Positions 9,827 to 23,303 are shown, numbered from the stretch's first letter. The stretch: DNA of 64,000 nucleotides from Accumulibacter sp. (GCA_024235695.1 JACKLX010000017.1:1-64000), one strand, 5' to 3'. Program-made: numbers and translations. Notes: generated by a model from the letters alone, not told the origin.

Positions 9827-10918
9827 ATGAGCGAAAAAACCAGCTTCGGCAATTTTTTCGAGGATTTTCGCGTCGGGCAGACGATCGCCCATGCGACACC
9901 GCGAACCATAACCGAGGGTGACGCCGCCCTCTACACGGCACTCACCGGCACGCGCTTCGCGACCACGTCGGCCGACACCTTTGCCCAGCAGCTGTCCTTC
10001 CGGCGTGCACCGGTCGATAACCTGATGGCTTTCAACGTCGTATTTGGCAAGACCGTGCCCGACATCTCGCTCAATGCCGTGGCCAACCTCGGCTACGCCG
10101 CCGGTCGTTTCGGCCATCGCGTCTACCCCGGCGACACGCTCACTGCCGAGTCGACGGTGATCGGCCTCAAGGAGAACCGCGACGGCCAGACCGGGATCGT
10201 CTATGTGCGTTCGCGCGGCGTCAATCAGCTCGGTCAGGTCGCCCTCGAGTTCTGCCGTTGGGTGATGATTCGCAAGCGCGATGCCGCGTCACCGGCTCCC
10301 GAAACGGTCGTTCCCGAGCTTCCCGACGCGGTCGCCGTCGGCGATCTGGTGGTTCCTGCGGGAATCCGGGTCGAGAATTACGACACCGCCCTTGCCGGCA
10401 GCACCGACCTGTGGGACGACTATCGCGTCGGCGAGCGCATCGATCACGTCGATGGCATGACCATCGAAGAGAGCGAACACATGATGGCCACCCGGCTGTA
10501 CCAGAACACCGCCCGGGTGCACTTCAACCAGCACGCCGAAAAGGACGGTCGCTTCGGCCGCCGGATCGTCTACGGCGGCTACGTCATCAGCCTGGCGCGC
10601 GCGCTGTCCTTCAATGGTCTGGCCAACGCCTTCACGATCGTCGCGATCAACGGTGGCCGGCATGTCTCGCCGGCATTTGCCGGCGACACGGTGTATGCCT
10701 GGTCGGAGGTGATCGACAGCCTGTCGCTGCCCGGGCGCAACGATCTCGGCGCCCTGCGCCTGCGCACCATCGCCACCAAGGATTGCCGCTGTGCCAACTT
10801 TCCGGGCAGGCTTGCCGACGGTGGCTACGACCCGAGTGTGCTGCTCGACTTCGACTATACGGTGCTGATGCCGAAGAAGCCGGAGCCGCCCGCCGCCCTG
10901 CCGGGATCAACCGCCTGA
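9827..10918 (+). CDS. mch: Mesaconyl-C1-CoA hydratase (beta-methylmalyl-CoA dehydratase)
   Basis: The ATG at 9827 is preceded by GGGGAGAAGCACCA and begins MSEKTSFGNFFEDF; the longer frame upstream is rejected. The 363-residue product consists of two MaoC hot-dog domains. The N-terminal half carries FEDFRVGQTIAHATPRTITE and the C-terminal half carries ARVHFNQHAEKDGRFG and RIVYGGYVIS, the metal-free hydratase Asp/His region of Mch enzymes. It interconverts beta-methylmalyl-CoA and mesaconyl-C1-CoA. It closes the mct-mcl-mch operon. The ethylmalonyl-CoA pathway uses the same enzyme, but no ccr/ecm genes are present here. Confidence 0.88.
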   Translation: MSEKTSFGNFFEDFRVGQTIAHATPRTITEGDAALYTALTGTRFATTSADTFAQQLSFRRAPVDNLMAFNVVFGKTVPDISLNAVANLGYAAGRFGHRVYPGDTLTAESTVIGLKENRDGQTGIVYVRSRGVNQLGQVALEFCRWVMIRKRDAASPAPETVVPELPDAVAVGDLVVPAGIRVENYDTALAGSTDLWDDYRVGERIDHVDGMTIEESEHMMATRLYQNTARVHFNQHAEKDGRFGRRIVYGGYVISLARALSFNGLANAFTIVAINGGRHVSPAFAGDTVYAWSEVIDSLSLPGRNDLGALRLRTIATKDCRCANFPGRLADGGYDPSVLLDFDYTVLMPKKPEPPAALPGSTA

Positions 10919-11171
10919 ACGCTGTCGCCGGCTTGCCGGTCGGGTCGGTTCGCCGGCAAGCTGCCACGTCGCCTGCTGGACCGGCCCGCCGCTGGCATCG
11001 CGGTGCGACCGGCCCGGCCCGAACGGCCGTGGCGCGCGGCAGCGATCGCGCGCAACGCGAAAGTCTGCGCGGCAGCGGGTGGCGTTGTTTTCAATGAACT
11101 CGAACTGAGCTATGCTGCGCGAACCCAAAAAAGACACCGATGTAAAACCGAGGTACAACAATGGAGGGAAC

Positions 11172-11768
11172 ATGTTCCAAGTCCGAATTCATGGTCGCGG
11201 TGGCCAGGGCGTGGTTACCGCAGCCGAGATGTTGTCGATTGCTGCCTTCGAGGAGGGCCGCCATGCGCAAGCCTTCCCGAGTTTCGGGTCGGAGCGCACT
11301 GGCGCGCCGGTAGTCGCCTTCTGCCGTATCGCCGATCAGGAGATCCGGCTGCGTGAGCCGATCATGGAGCCCGATGCCCTGATCATCCAGGATCCTACCC
11401 TGCTGTTCCAGGTGGACGTCTTCGCCGGCCTGAAGAAAGGCGGCTACATCCTGATCAACACCAGCCGCAGCTTCACGGAACTGGGTCTCGGCGATTTCGT
11501 CCGCGATTGGCCGAAGGAACGTCTGTGTACGGTCCCCGCCACCGACCTCAGCCGCAAGCACGTCGGCCGGCCGATGCCCAATGTCCCCTTGCTGGCCGGC
11601 TTCGCTGCCGCATCGGGAATCATCCGCCTGGAGTCGGTGATCAACGCGATCAACGCCAAGTTCTCGGAAAAGATCGCCGCCAACAATATCGCTGCCGCCA
11701 CCGAGGCCTATCAGTTCGTCACTGACGAGATCGCTGGCGCAAGTCACCAGGAGGCCGCACATGCTTAA
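11172..11768 (+). CDS. porC: 2-oxoacid:acceptor oxidoreductase, gamma subunit
   Basis: The ATG at 11172 follows GGAGGGAAC, and the 198-residue product begins FQVRIHGRGGQGVVTAAEML, the gamma-domain signature. SFGSERTGAPVVAF follows near residue 41. Gamma subunits form part of the CoA-binding side of multi-subunit pyruvate or other 2-oxoacid ferredoxin oxidoreductases. The end overlaps the alpha gene by 8 nt. The four genes from here to 15661 overlap or lie within about 12 nt of each other and surely form one operon. Confidence 0.88.
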   Translation: MFQVRIHGRGGQGVVTAAEMLSIAAFEEGRHAQAFPSFGSERTGAPVVAFCRIADQEIRLREPIMEPDALIIQDPTLLFQVDVFAGLKKGGYILINTSRSFTELGLGDFVRDWPKERLCTVPATDLSRKHVGRPMPNVPLLAGFAAASGIIRLESVINAINAKFSEKIAANNIAAATEAYQFVTDEIAGASHQEAAHA

Positions 11769-13014
11769 ACAGACTGAAGGTTCACACGCCGTTGCCGAGG
11801 CGGTCGGCCTTTGCCGCCCCGAGGTCATCTGCGCCTACCCGATTTCACCGCAGACGCACATCGTCGAAGGCCTTGGCGAAATGGTCAAGGCGGGCGAAAT
11901 CGGCGACTGCGAGTTCATCAACGTCGAGTCCGAGTTTGCTGCGATGAGCGTCGCCATCGGCTCGTCGGCGACCGGCGCGCGCACCTACACGGCCACCGCA
12001 TCGCAAGGCCTGCTGTTCATGTGCGAGGCGGTCTATAACGCTTCCGGACTTGGCCTGCCGATCGTCATGACCGTCGCCAACCGGGCGATCGGCGCGCCGA
12101 TCAACATCTGGAATGACCACACCGACGCGCTCTCGCAACGCGACAGCGGCTGGATCCAGTTGTTCGCCGAAACCAACCAGGAAGCGCTCGATCTGCACAT
12201 TCAGGCGTTCAAGCTGGCCGAGGAAGTGAGCCTGCCGGTGATGGTCTGCATGGACGGCTTCATCCTGACGCACGCCTACGAGCGCGTGGACGTGCCGACG
12301 CAGGCGCAGGTCGACAGCTTCCTGCCGCCTTACGAACCCCGCCAGGTGCTCGACCCGACCAATCCGGTGTCGATCGGCGCGATGGTCGGGCCGGAAGCTT
12401 TCTCCGAAGTTCGCTATCTGGCGCACGCCAAGCAGATGCAGGCTCTCGAACGCATTCCGCAACTGGCCGAGCAGTTCAAGAGCATCTTTGGTCGCGACTC
12501 GGGCGGACTGACGCATCCCTACCTGCTCGAGGACGCGGATACGGTCGTCGTCGCGATGGGGTCGATCCTCGGCACGATCAAGGACACGGTTGACGAGTTG
12601 CGCCAGGCCGGCGAGAAGATCGGTGTCCTGGGGATCACTTCGTACCGTCCTTTCCCGCTGCAGAACGTCCGTGACGCGCTGCAGAACGCCAAGCGCGTGG
12701 TGGTCATCGAGAAAAGCCTGGCCGTCGGCATCGGCGGCGTGTTGTCCACCGATGTACGGATGGCGATGTCAGGGCTGCAGTTGCACGGGCACACCGTCGT
12801 TGCCGGACTCGGTGGTCGGGCGATCACCATGAAGTCGCTGCGCGCGCTGTTTGCCAAGGCCACCCGCGGCGAACTCGAGCACCTCACCTTCCTCGATCTC
12901 GACTGGGACGTGGTCAACAAGCAACTCGAACGCGAGCGCACGACGCGCCGCTCGGGTCCGGCAGCGGAAAGCATGCTGCGCGACGTCGGCGTCATTGCCG
13001 CGCGGATTGGCTGA
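11761..13014 (+). CDS. porA: 2-oxoacid:acceptor oxidoreductase, alpha subunit
   Basis: The 417-residue product has the pyrimidine-binding and transketolase C-terminal domains of PorA. Marks are EAVGLCRPEVICAYPISPQTHIVE at the N-terminus (broken here only by text), NVESEFAAMSVAIGSSATGAR, TASQGLLFMCEAVYNASGLGLP, the family NRAIGAPINIWNDHTDALSQRD block, and later EKSLAVGIGGVLSTDV. The substrate-side sequence resembles both pyruvate and phenylglyoxylate enzymes (PadG), so the substrate is not settled. The neighbourhood (mcl making pyruvate on one side, pyruvate phosphate dikinase on the other) favours pyruvate. Confidence 0.88.
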   Translation: MLKQTEGSHAVAEAVGLCRPEVICAYPISPQTHIVEGLGEMVKAGEIGDCEFINVESEFAAMSVAIGSSATGARTYTATASQGLLFMCEAVYNASGLGLPIVMTVANRAIGAPINIWNDHTDALSQRDSGWIQLFAETNQEALDLHIQAFKLAEEVSLPVMVCMDGFILTHAYERVDVPTQAQVDSFLPPYEPRQVLDPTNPVSIGAMVGPEAFSEVRYLAHAKQMQALERIPQLAEQFKSIFGRDSGGLTHPYLLEDADTVVVAMGSILGTIKDTVDELRQAGEKIGVLGITSYRPFPLQNVRDALQNAKRVVVIEKSLAVGIGGVLSTDVRMAMSGLQLHGHTVVAGLGGRAITMKSLRALFAKATRGELEHLTFLDLDWDVVNKQLERERTTRRSGPAAESMLRDVGVIAARIG

Positions 13015-13025
13015 GGAGAATCACG

Positions 13026-14039
13026 ATGAGTTTCCAACCCGTACATTTCTATCAGACCGGCACCTTCACCGTCGGCAATCGCCTGCTCGCGCCGGAAGAA
13101 CGCAGCGTCCAGGCCAATATCCAGCGGACCAACTCGCTCAACTCGGGGCACCGCGCGTGCCAGGGATGCGGCGAGGCACTCGGCGCGCGCTACGCCATCG
13201 ATGCGGCGATGAATGCGGCCCGCGGCCGGCTGATCGCGGCCAATGCCACCGGCTGCCTCGAGGTCTTCTCGACGCCCTACCCTGAAACCTCGTGGCAAAT
13301 TCCGTGGATTCACTCCTTGTTCGGCAACACCGCGGCGGTCGCCACGGGCATCGCCGCGGCAATCAAGGTCAAGCGACACAAGGGCGAGATGGGCGACGTG
13401 CGTGTGGTCGCCCAGGGTGGCGACGGCGGCACCACCGACATCGGTTTCGGCTGTCTCTCGGGGATGTTCGAGCGCAATGACGACGTCCTCTACATCTGCT
13501 ACGACAACGGCGGCTACATGAACACCGGCGTGCAGCGCAGTTCGGCGACACCGCCCGCTGCGCGCACGGCGACGACCATGCCGGTCGGTCCCGAACCGGG
13601 AAACGCCTTCGGCCAGGGCAAGTTCGTCCCGGCAATCGCCATGGCCCACGAGATCCCCTACGTCGCGACGGCCACCGTCGCCGACCTGCGTGACCTCGAG
13701 TACAAGGTCACCAAGGCGATGGGCATACGCGGCGCGCGCTACATCCACATACTGGTGCCCTGCCCGCTTGGCTGGGGCGCGGCTTCGGAGAACACCATCC
13801 TGCTCGCCCGCCTGGCCAAGGAAACCGGCATTTTCCCGGTTTTCGAAGCGGAGCATGGCGAGGTCAGCAGTGTGCTGAAAATCCGCCGCAAGCAGCCAGT
13901 CGAGGAATACCTGCGGCTGCAGAAGCGTTATGCCCACCTGTTCGGCAAGAAGCCGGCAGTGGCAACGATCGCCCGCCTGCAGGCGGCGGCAGACAAGAAC
14001 ATTCGCAAGTACGGACTGCTCGACCAGGAGGCGAACTGA
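13026..14039 (+). CDS. porB: 2-oxoacid:acceptor oxidoreductase, TPP-binding beta subunit
   Basis: The 337-residue product binds thiamine pyrophosphate and, in this family, a proximal [4Fe-4S] cluster. CQGCGEALGARYAID near residue 41 supplies cluster cysteines and ATGCLEVFSTPYPETSW another. GDGGTTDIGFGCLSGMFERN with the following DNGGYMNTGVQRS forms the TPP/Mg motif (GDG to N). GAGGAGAATCACG precedes the ATG, and the stop overlaps the next start (TGATG). It is the catalytic core partner of the upstream alpha and gamma subunits. Confidence 0.9.
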   Translation: MSFQPVHFYQTGTFTVGNRLLAPEERSVQANIQRTNSLNSGHRACQGCGEALGARYAIDAAMNAARGRLIAANATGCLEVFSTPYPETSWQIPWIHSLFGNTAAVATGIAAAIKVKRHKGEMGDVRVVAQGGDGGTTDIGFGCLSGMFERNDDVLYICYDNGGYMNTGVQRSSATPPAARTATTMPVGPEPGNAFGQGKFVPAIAMAHEIPYVATATVADLRDLEYKVTKAMGIRGARYIHILVPCPLGWGAASENTILLARLAKETGIFPVFEAEHGEVSSVLKIRRKQPVEEYLRLQKRYAHLFGKKPAVATIARLQAAADKNIRKYGLLDQEAN

Positions 14040-15661
14040 TGGACAAACCCTTTGCCATAACCCTAGACCCCGGCTCGTCGCTGGCCAACCACACCGGCTC
14101 CTGGCGCACGTCGCGGCCGGTCTATGTCGACCGCCTGCCGCCGTGCAACAAGCAATGTCCGGCTGGCGAGGACATCCAGGGCTGGCTTTTCCACGCCGAA
14201 TCCGGCGACTACGAGAGTGCCTGGCGGCACCTGACCCGCGACAACCCCTTCCCGGCGATCATGGGCCGGGTCTGCTATCACAGCTGTGAGAGTGTCTGTA
14301 ACCGCGCTCAGATCGACGCGCCGGTCGGCATCAACTCGGTCGAGCGTTTTCTCGGCGACGAGGCACTGAAGCTCGGCTGGAAGCTCACGCCACCGTCCAG
14401 CGAGACCGGCAAGCACGTGCTGGTGGTCGGCGCCGGACCCTCGGGGATGTCGGCGGCCTACCACCTGCGTCGCCTGGGCCACCGGGTCACGGTTTACGAG
14501 GCGGGGCCGCTGCTCGGCGGCATGATGCGTTTCGGCATCCCGAAATACCGCCTGCCGCGCGACGTGCTCGAGGCTGAAATGCAGCGTGTCGTCGACCTTG
14601 GCGTGACGGTAAACCTGAACAGCAAGGTCGACAGCATCCTGACCACCATGCAGGACGGCAAGTTCGACGCCGCCTTCCTGGCAGTCGGCGCGCACATCGG
14701 CAAGCGGGCAAGAATCCCGGCCGGCGACGCCGCGAAGATCATCGACGCGATTTCTCTGTTGCGCAGCATGGAAGGCGAAGAGAAGCCGATGCTCGGCCGC
14801 CGCGTCGTCGTCTATGGTGGCGGCAATACGGCCATCGACGTCGCGCGCACGGCCAAGCGGATGGGTGCCGAACCGCTGATCGTCTATCGCCGTACGCGCG
14901 AGAAGATGCCGGCGCATGACTTCGAGATGGAGGAAGCCATCCAGGAGGGGATCATGGTCAAGTGGCTGTCGACCATTACCCAGGCCGCCGAATCGTCGCT
15001 GACCATCGAGAAGATGGCGCTCGACGACAAGGGCTTCCCGCAGCCGACCGGCGAGTTCGAGACGATCGAAGCCGACTCGCTGGTCCTCGCCCTCGGCCAG
15101 GACGTCGATCTCGGCTTGCTCGAAGGCGTCCCCGGCCTCGAGGTCACCGACGGCGTGGTCAAGGTTGGGCCGAACATGATGACCGGCCATCCGGGCATCT
15201 TCGCCGGTGGCGACATGGTTCCCGCCGAGCGCAACGTCACCGTCGGCATCGGCCACGGCAAGCAGGCGGCGCGGCATATCGATGCCTGGCTGCGTGGCGA
15301 GGCGCACGTACCGGCCCCGCAGCACGAAGTTGCGGTCTTCGAGAAGCTCAACCCGTGGTACTACGCCGATGCACCGAAGACGGTACGGCCGATGCTCGAC
15401 ATCATTCGCCGCCAGTCGACCTTCGACGAGGTCCAGGGGGGACTCGACGAGAGCAATGCCCTGTTCGAAGCCCGCCGCTGCCTGTCCTGTGGCAACTGCT
15501 TCGAATGCGACAACTGCTACGGCGTCTGCCCGGACAACGCGGTCATCAAGCTCGGCCCGGGCAAGCGCTTCGCTTTCAACTACGACTACTGCAAGGGCTG
15601 CGGCATGTGTGTCGCCGAATGCCCCTGCGGTGCGATCAAGATGGAGGCCGAAGAGATCTGA
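14039..15661 (+). CDS. GltD-like NAD(P)H:Fe-S flavoprotein subunit of the oxidoreductase, with ferredoxin tail
   Basis: A 540-residue protein made of a glutamate-synthase small-subunit-like flavoprotein and a polyferredoxin tail. The N-terminal CNKQCPAGEDIQGWL and CYHSCESVCNR supply Fe-S ligands. VVGAGPSGMSAAYHL near residue 124 binds FAD and VVYGGGNTAIDVARTAKR near 258 binds NAD(P)H. The last 70 residues contain CLSCGNCFECDNCYGVC and CKGCGMCVAECPCGAI, two [4Fe-4S] clusters. The four-gene set has no separate delta (ferredoxin) subunit, so this protein likely fills that role and passes electrons to NAD(P)+. PadH of phenylglyoxylate:NAD+ oxidoreductase is a comparable subunit. Confidence 0.82.
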   Translation: MDKPFAITLDPGSSLANHTGSWRTSRPVYVDRLPPCNKQCPAGEDIQGWLFHAESGDYESAWRHLTRDNPFPAIMGRVCYHSCESVCNRAQIDAPVGINSVERFLGDEALKLGWKLTPPSSETGKHVLVVGAGPSGMSAAYHLRRLGHRVTVYEAGPLLGGMMRFGIPKYRLPRDVLEAEMQRVVDLGVTVNLNSKVDSILTTMQDGKFDAAFLAVGAHIGKRARIPAGDAAKIIDAISLLRSMEGEEKPMLGRRVVVYGGGNTAIDVARTAKRMGAEPLIVYRRTREKMPAHDFEMEEAIQEGIMVKWLSTITQAAESSLTIEKMALDDKGFPQPTGEFETIEADSLVLALGQDVDLGLLEGVPGLEVTDGVVKVGPNMMTGHPGIFAGGDMVPAERNVTVGIGHGKQAARHIDAWLRGEAHVPAPQHEVAVFEKLNPWYYADAPKTVRPMLDIIRRQSTFDEVQGGLDESNALFEARRCLSCGNCFECDNCYGVCPDNAVIKLGPGKRFAFNYDYCKGCGMCVAECPCGAIKMEAEEI

Positions 15662-15723
15662 TCTCGGCGGCGCCAGCCGCCCGGCGAGCGACCGGCTTGC
15701 CGGGCGCTCGCGCAAGAACTCCG

Positions 15724-15750
15724 TGACCCCGGGGCAAGCTGCCGGGGTCA
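15724..15750 (+). terminator. Hairpin after the oxidoreductase operon
   Basis: A 9-bp stem (TGACCCCGG / CCGGGGTCA, 15724-15732 with 15742-15750) lies between the flavoprotein gene and ppdK. It has no clear U-run, so it may be a weak or Rho-assisted terminator, or a 3' stabiliser. Confidence 0.35.
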
Positions 15751-15820
15751 TTCGCTCTGGGGACCCTTCGCGCACGATGCTCGAAGATCCTTTGCTCATT
15801 TCCTTACCCGTGAGGTATCT

Positions 15821-18553
<2,733 letters not shown>

Positions 18554-18706
18554 GCGGCTCTCGAGGCGCTGACTCGCGGCGCTGCATTCGCTGATCCTGC
18601 CGGCCACTCCGGCGTGAACTCCGGCGCGGATTGACCGCCAGGGCTTCGCCAGCGAAGGCAGTCTGCGCCGCTGCTTCCGGTCTTCGCCGGAAGCTTCAAT
18701 GACAGG

Positions 18707-18738
18707 CACCGCCGGGCTTCCCGGCGGTGTTCTTTTTT
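18707..18738 (+). terminator. Rho-independent terminator of ppdK
   Basis: A perfect 10-bp stem (CACCGCCGGG / CCCGGCGGTG, loop CTT) is followed by TTCTTTTTT. A second 8-bp hairpin (18673-18694, GCTTCCGG / CCGGAAGC) stands just before it. The remaining 145 bases up to tgt hold no gene that I can support. Confidence 0.9.
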
Positions 18739-18816
18739 CCGCAGCAAAGCCTCCCCGGGTGGCAGTGGCCGTCGAGCGGTGCACACCATCCACGGGCACG
18801 CACAAGCAGGCACTGA

Positions 18817-19995
<1,179 letters not shown>

Positions 19996-20046
19996 TGGTG
20001 CTATACTTGCCGGTTCAATTTGACCCTTCCGTATTAGGAGACTGAT

Positions 20047-20373
20047 GTGCTGATCAGCACCGCCCACGCCCAAACGGCTGCCGCCGCCGACCCGACTGGT
20101 GGTTTCATGCAGTTGCTGCCAATCATCCTGATGTTCGTCGTCCTCTACTTCCTGATGATTCGTCCGCAGATGAAGCGCACCAAGGAGCACAAGGCGCTCG
20201 TCGAAGCGCTGGCCAAGGGCGATGAAGTCGTCACCGGTGGCGGCATCGCCGGACGCATCACCAAGGTCAGCGAGAACTTCATCGGACTCGAGGTCGCCGA
20301 CGCCGTCGAAATCCAGGTACAAAAGCAGGCCGTCACGCTACTGCTGCCCAAGGGCACGCTGAAGGCACTTTAA
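20047..20373 (+). CDS. yajC: Sec translocon accessory protein YajC
   Basis: The 108-residue single-pass membrane protein joins SecDF at the SecYEG translocon. It starts at a GTG (20047) with AGGAG seven nt upstream; an ATG two bases earlier is out of frame. The membrane helix is QLLPIILMFVVLYFLMI, followed by RPQMKRTKEHKALVEAL and the KGDEVVTGGGIAGRI segment typical of YajC. It lies between tgt and secD, as usual. Confidence 0.93.
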   Translation: MLISTAHAQTAAAADPTGGFMQLLPIILMFVVLYFLMIRPQMKRTKEHKALVEALAKGDEVVTGGGIAGRITKVSENFIGLEVADAVEIQVQKQAVTLLLPKGTLKAL

Positions 20374-20430
20374 TCACCTGCCGGACGCTTGCCCGCGGGC
20401 GGCGTCCGCGTCCTCTGGCCGCACGCATCC

Positions 20431-22311
20431 ATGAATCGCTATCCGCTCTGGAAATACGTTCTCGTCGCCGTCGCCGTGTTGTTGGGCCTGCTGTACACCC
20501 TGCCGAACCTCTTCGGCGAATCGCCCGCGGTGCAGGTGTCCAGCGCCAAAGCCACGCTCAAGATCGACGCCCAGACGCGTGACCGCGTCGCCAGCACCCT
20601 GCAAGCGGCGGGCATCGCCAACAGCGGCATCTTTCTCGACAGCAATGGCGTCAAGGTTCGACTGCTGAACACCGACAGCCAACTGCAGGCCAAGGACGTC
20701 ATCGAGAAAGCGTTCAACCCGGACGCCAGCGACCCGCAGTACGTCGTCGCCCTGAATCTCTTGTCGAGCTCGCCGCAGTGGCTGACCAGCCTGCATGCAC
20801 TGCCGATGTACCTCGGACTCGACCTGCGTGGCGGCGTGCACTTCCTGCTGCAGGTTGACATGCCCGGCGCGCTGACCAAGCGCCTGGATTCGGTCAGCGC
20901 CGACCTGCGCAGCCTGCTGCGCGACAAGAACGTCCGCCATGCCGGCATCAGCCGCGAGGGCGATCGCATCGTCATCCGCTTCCGCAACGGCGAGGCGCGC
21001 GACAAGGGACGGCAGACGCTCGAGAACGAGCAACCCGACCTGCTGCTCGCCGAACAGGGCGAAGGCGACGACCTGCGGCTGGTCGCGACCCTGAAGCCGG
21101 CGGCGATCAAGCGGATCCAGGAATTCGCCCTCAAGCAGAACATGACGACGCTCAACAACCGGATCAACGAACTCGGTGTCGCCGAGCCGGTGATTGCCCA
21201 GCAAGGCGCCGACCGGATCGTCGTCCAGCTGCCGGGCGTGCAGGACACGGCGAAGGCCAAGGACATTCTCGGACGCACGGCAACGCTGGAAATCCGCATG
21301 GTCGATGAGACGCCGGGGGCGGTCGAAGCCGCGCTGGCCGGTCAGGCGCCTTTCGGCAGCGAACTGTACGTCGAACGCGGTGGCAGGCCGCTGCTGGTCA
21401 AGAAACAGGTGGTGCTGACCGGCGACCGCCTGACCGACGCGCAGCCGGGTTTCGACAACCAGACCAACGAACCGGCCGTCCACCTGACGCTCGACTCGCC
21501 CGGCGCACGAATCTTCAAGGACATCACGCGCGACAACGTCGGCAAGCGGATGGCCATCGTGCTGATCGAGAAAGGCAAGGGCGAGGTGGTAACGGCACCG
21601 GTCATCCGCGCCGAGATCGGCGGCGGTCGGGTCCAGATCTCGGGCAGCATGAGCACCGTCGAAGCCAACGATACGGCGCTGCTCTTGCGCGCCGGTTCGC
21701 TGGCGGCACCGATGGAGATCATTGAGGAGCGGACCATCGGGCCGAGCCTCGGCGCCGAGAACATCGCCAAGGGCTTCCAGTCGACGATGTGGGGTTTCGC
21801 CGCCATTGCCGCCTTCATGATCGCCTACTACATGCTCTTCGGCCTGGTGTCGGTGATCGCCCTGGCGTCGAACCTGCTGTTTCTCGTCGCCCTGCTGTCC
21901 CTGCTGCAGGCGACGCTGACCTTGCCGGGGATCGCCGCCATCGCCCTGACGCTGGGCATGGCGATCGACGCCAACGTCCTGATCAACGAGCGGATTCGCG
22001 AGGAACTGCGCAATGGATCGACCCCTCAGGCGGCGATTCACACCGGTTACGAACGCGCCTTCGGTACCATTCTCGACTCCAACATCACGACGCTGATCGC
22101 CGGCATCGCGCTGCTGATTTTCGGTTCAGGGCCGGTACGCGGCTTCGCCGTGGTGCACTGCCTGGGGATCATGACCTCGCTGTTCTCGGCGGTGGTCGTC
22201 TCGCGCGCCATGATCAACCTGATCTACGGCCGCCGCCGCAAGGTCGAATCGCTGGCGATCGGCCAGGTCTGGAAGCCGGCTGCCGACGCCGGCGCCGCGA
22301 CAGTCAACTAG
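20431..22311 (+). CDS. secD: Protein translocase subunit SecD
   Basis: The 626-residue inner membrane protein works with SecF to pull exported proteins across using the proton gradient. The start at 20431 (MNRYPLWKYVL) matches known SecD N-termini; an in-frame codon 42 nt earlier is rejected. It has one N-terminal helix, a large periplasmic P1 domain beginning YLGLDLRGGVHFLLQVD, and five C-terminal helices with TLGMAIDANVLINERIREEL and a proton-path Asp. The next gene is secF, 12 nt away. Confidence 0.95.
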   Translation: MNRYPLWKYVLVAVAVLLGLLYTLPNLFGESPAVQVSSAKATLKIDAQTRDRVASTLQAAGIANSGIFLDSNGVKVRLLNTDSQLQAKDVIEKAFNPDASDPQYVVALNLLSSSPQWLTSLHALPMYLGLDLRGGVHFLLQVDMPGALTKRLDSVSADLRSLLRDKNVRHAGISREGDRIVIRFRNGEARDKGRQTLENEQPDLLLAEQGEGDDLRLVATLKPAAIKRIQEFALKQNMTTLNNRINELGVAEPVIAQQGADRIVVQLPGVQDTAKAKDILGRTATLEIRMVDETPGAVEAALAGQAPFGSELYVERGGRPLLVKKQVVLTGDRLTDAQPGFDNQTNEPAVHLTLDSPGARIFKDITRDNVGKRMAIVLIEKGKGEVVTAPVIRAEIGGGRVQISGSMSTVEANDTALLLRAGSLAAPMEIIEERTIGPSLGAENIAKGFQSTMWGFAAIAAFMIAYYMLFGLVSVIALASNLLFLVALLSLLQATLTLPGIAAIALTLGMAIDANVLINERIREELRNGSTPQAAIHTGYERAFGTILDSNITTLIAGIALLIFGSGPVRGFAVVHCLGIMTSLFSAVVVSRAMINLIYGRRRKVESLAIGQVWKPAADAGAATVN

Positions 22312-22323
22312 GGTAGCGCCACG

Positions 22324-23268
22324 ATGGAATTCTTCCGGATCCGAAACGACATCCCGTTCATGCGCCACGCGCTGGTGTTCAATGTCATCTCGCTGCTGAC
22401 CTTCCTGCTGGCGGTACTGTTCCTGTTCACCCGCGGCCTGCATCTCTCCGTCGAGTTCACCGGCGGGACACTGATCGAACTGCACTACGCACAGGCGGCA
22501 AATCTGGAAAAGGTGCGCGACGGCCTCGACAAGGCGGGCTACACCGACGTCTCGGTACAGCACTTCGGCTCGAGCCAGGATGTGCTGGTCCGCCTGCCGC
22601 TGAAGGCTGAACAGAACACCGCCCGGATCGGCGAATCGGTGATCGCGGCGCTCGAAGCCGACGCCCCCGGCGCCACCCTGCGTCGGGTCGAGTTCGTCGG
22701 TCCGCAGGTCGGCAAGGAACTGGCCGAGAACGGCGCCATGGCCCTGCTGGTAGTGGTGATCGGCATCGTCGTCTATCTGGCGTTTCGCTTCGAATGGCGT
22801 TTCTCGGTGTCGGCGATCATCGCCAACCTGCACGACGTGATCATCATCCTCGGCTTCTTTGCCTTCTTCCAGTGGGAGTTTTCCCTGTCGGTGCTGGCAG
22901 CGGTGCTGGCCGTCCTCGGCTACTCGGTCAACGAGTCGGTCGTCGTTTTCGACCGGGTGCGCGAAACCTTCAAGAAAACACGCGGACTGACCACGCCGCA
23001 GGTCCTCGACCACGCCATCACGCGGACCATTTCGCGCACCATCATCACCCATGGCTCGACCCAGATCATGGTCCTGTCGATGCTGATCTTCGGTGGCGAG
23101 ACGCTGTATTACTTCGCGCTGGCGCTGACCATCGGCATCTGTTTCGGCATCTACTCGTCGGTGCTGGTCGCCAGTCCGCTGGTGATGTGGCTGGGTGTCT
23201 CGCGCGAACAGTTCGTCAGGCCGAAAAAGCAGATCCCCGGCGCCAACGAGGATGGCGCCGTCGTTTAG
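22324..23268 (+). CDS. secF: Protein translocase subunit SecF
   Basis: The 314-residue partner of SecD starts MEFFRIRNDIPFMRH. It has a first membrane helix, a periplasmic VEFTGGTLIELHY segment, and five further helices containing GYSVNESVVVFDRVRE, the conserved SecF motif. The ribosome binding site is weak, consistent with coupling to secD. The gene ends 36 nt before the converging DUF2322 gene. Confidence 0.95.
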   Translation: MEFFRIRNDIPFMRHALVFNVISLLTFLLAVLFLFTRGLHLSVEFTGGTLIELHYAQAANLEKVRDGLDKAGYTDVSVQHFGSSQDVLVRLPLKAEQNTARIGESVIAALEADAPGATLRRVEFVGPQVGKELAENGAMALLVVVIGIVVYLAFRFEWRFSVSAIIANLHDVIIILGFFAFFQWEFSLSVLAAVLAVLGYSVNESVVVFDRVRETFKKTRGLTTPQVLDHAITRTISRTIITHGSTQIMVLSMLIFGGETLYYFALALTIGICFGIYSSVLVASPLVMWLGVSREQFVRPKKQIPGANEDGAVV

Positions 23269-23303
23269 CCGGCGACGCCGCTTGGGCAACGGCTGCGCTC
23301 AGG

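Noticed and set aside
20389-20430. Upstream extension of secD
   Set aside because: The start at 20431 matches known SecD N-termini (MNRYPLWKY); the extension has no signal-like or conserved sequence.
23269-23303. Possible terminator between secF and DUF2322
   Set aside because: Only weak, interrupted pairing and no T-run on either strand.
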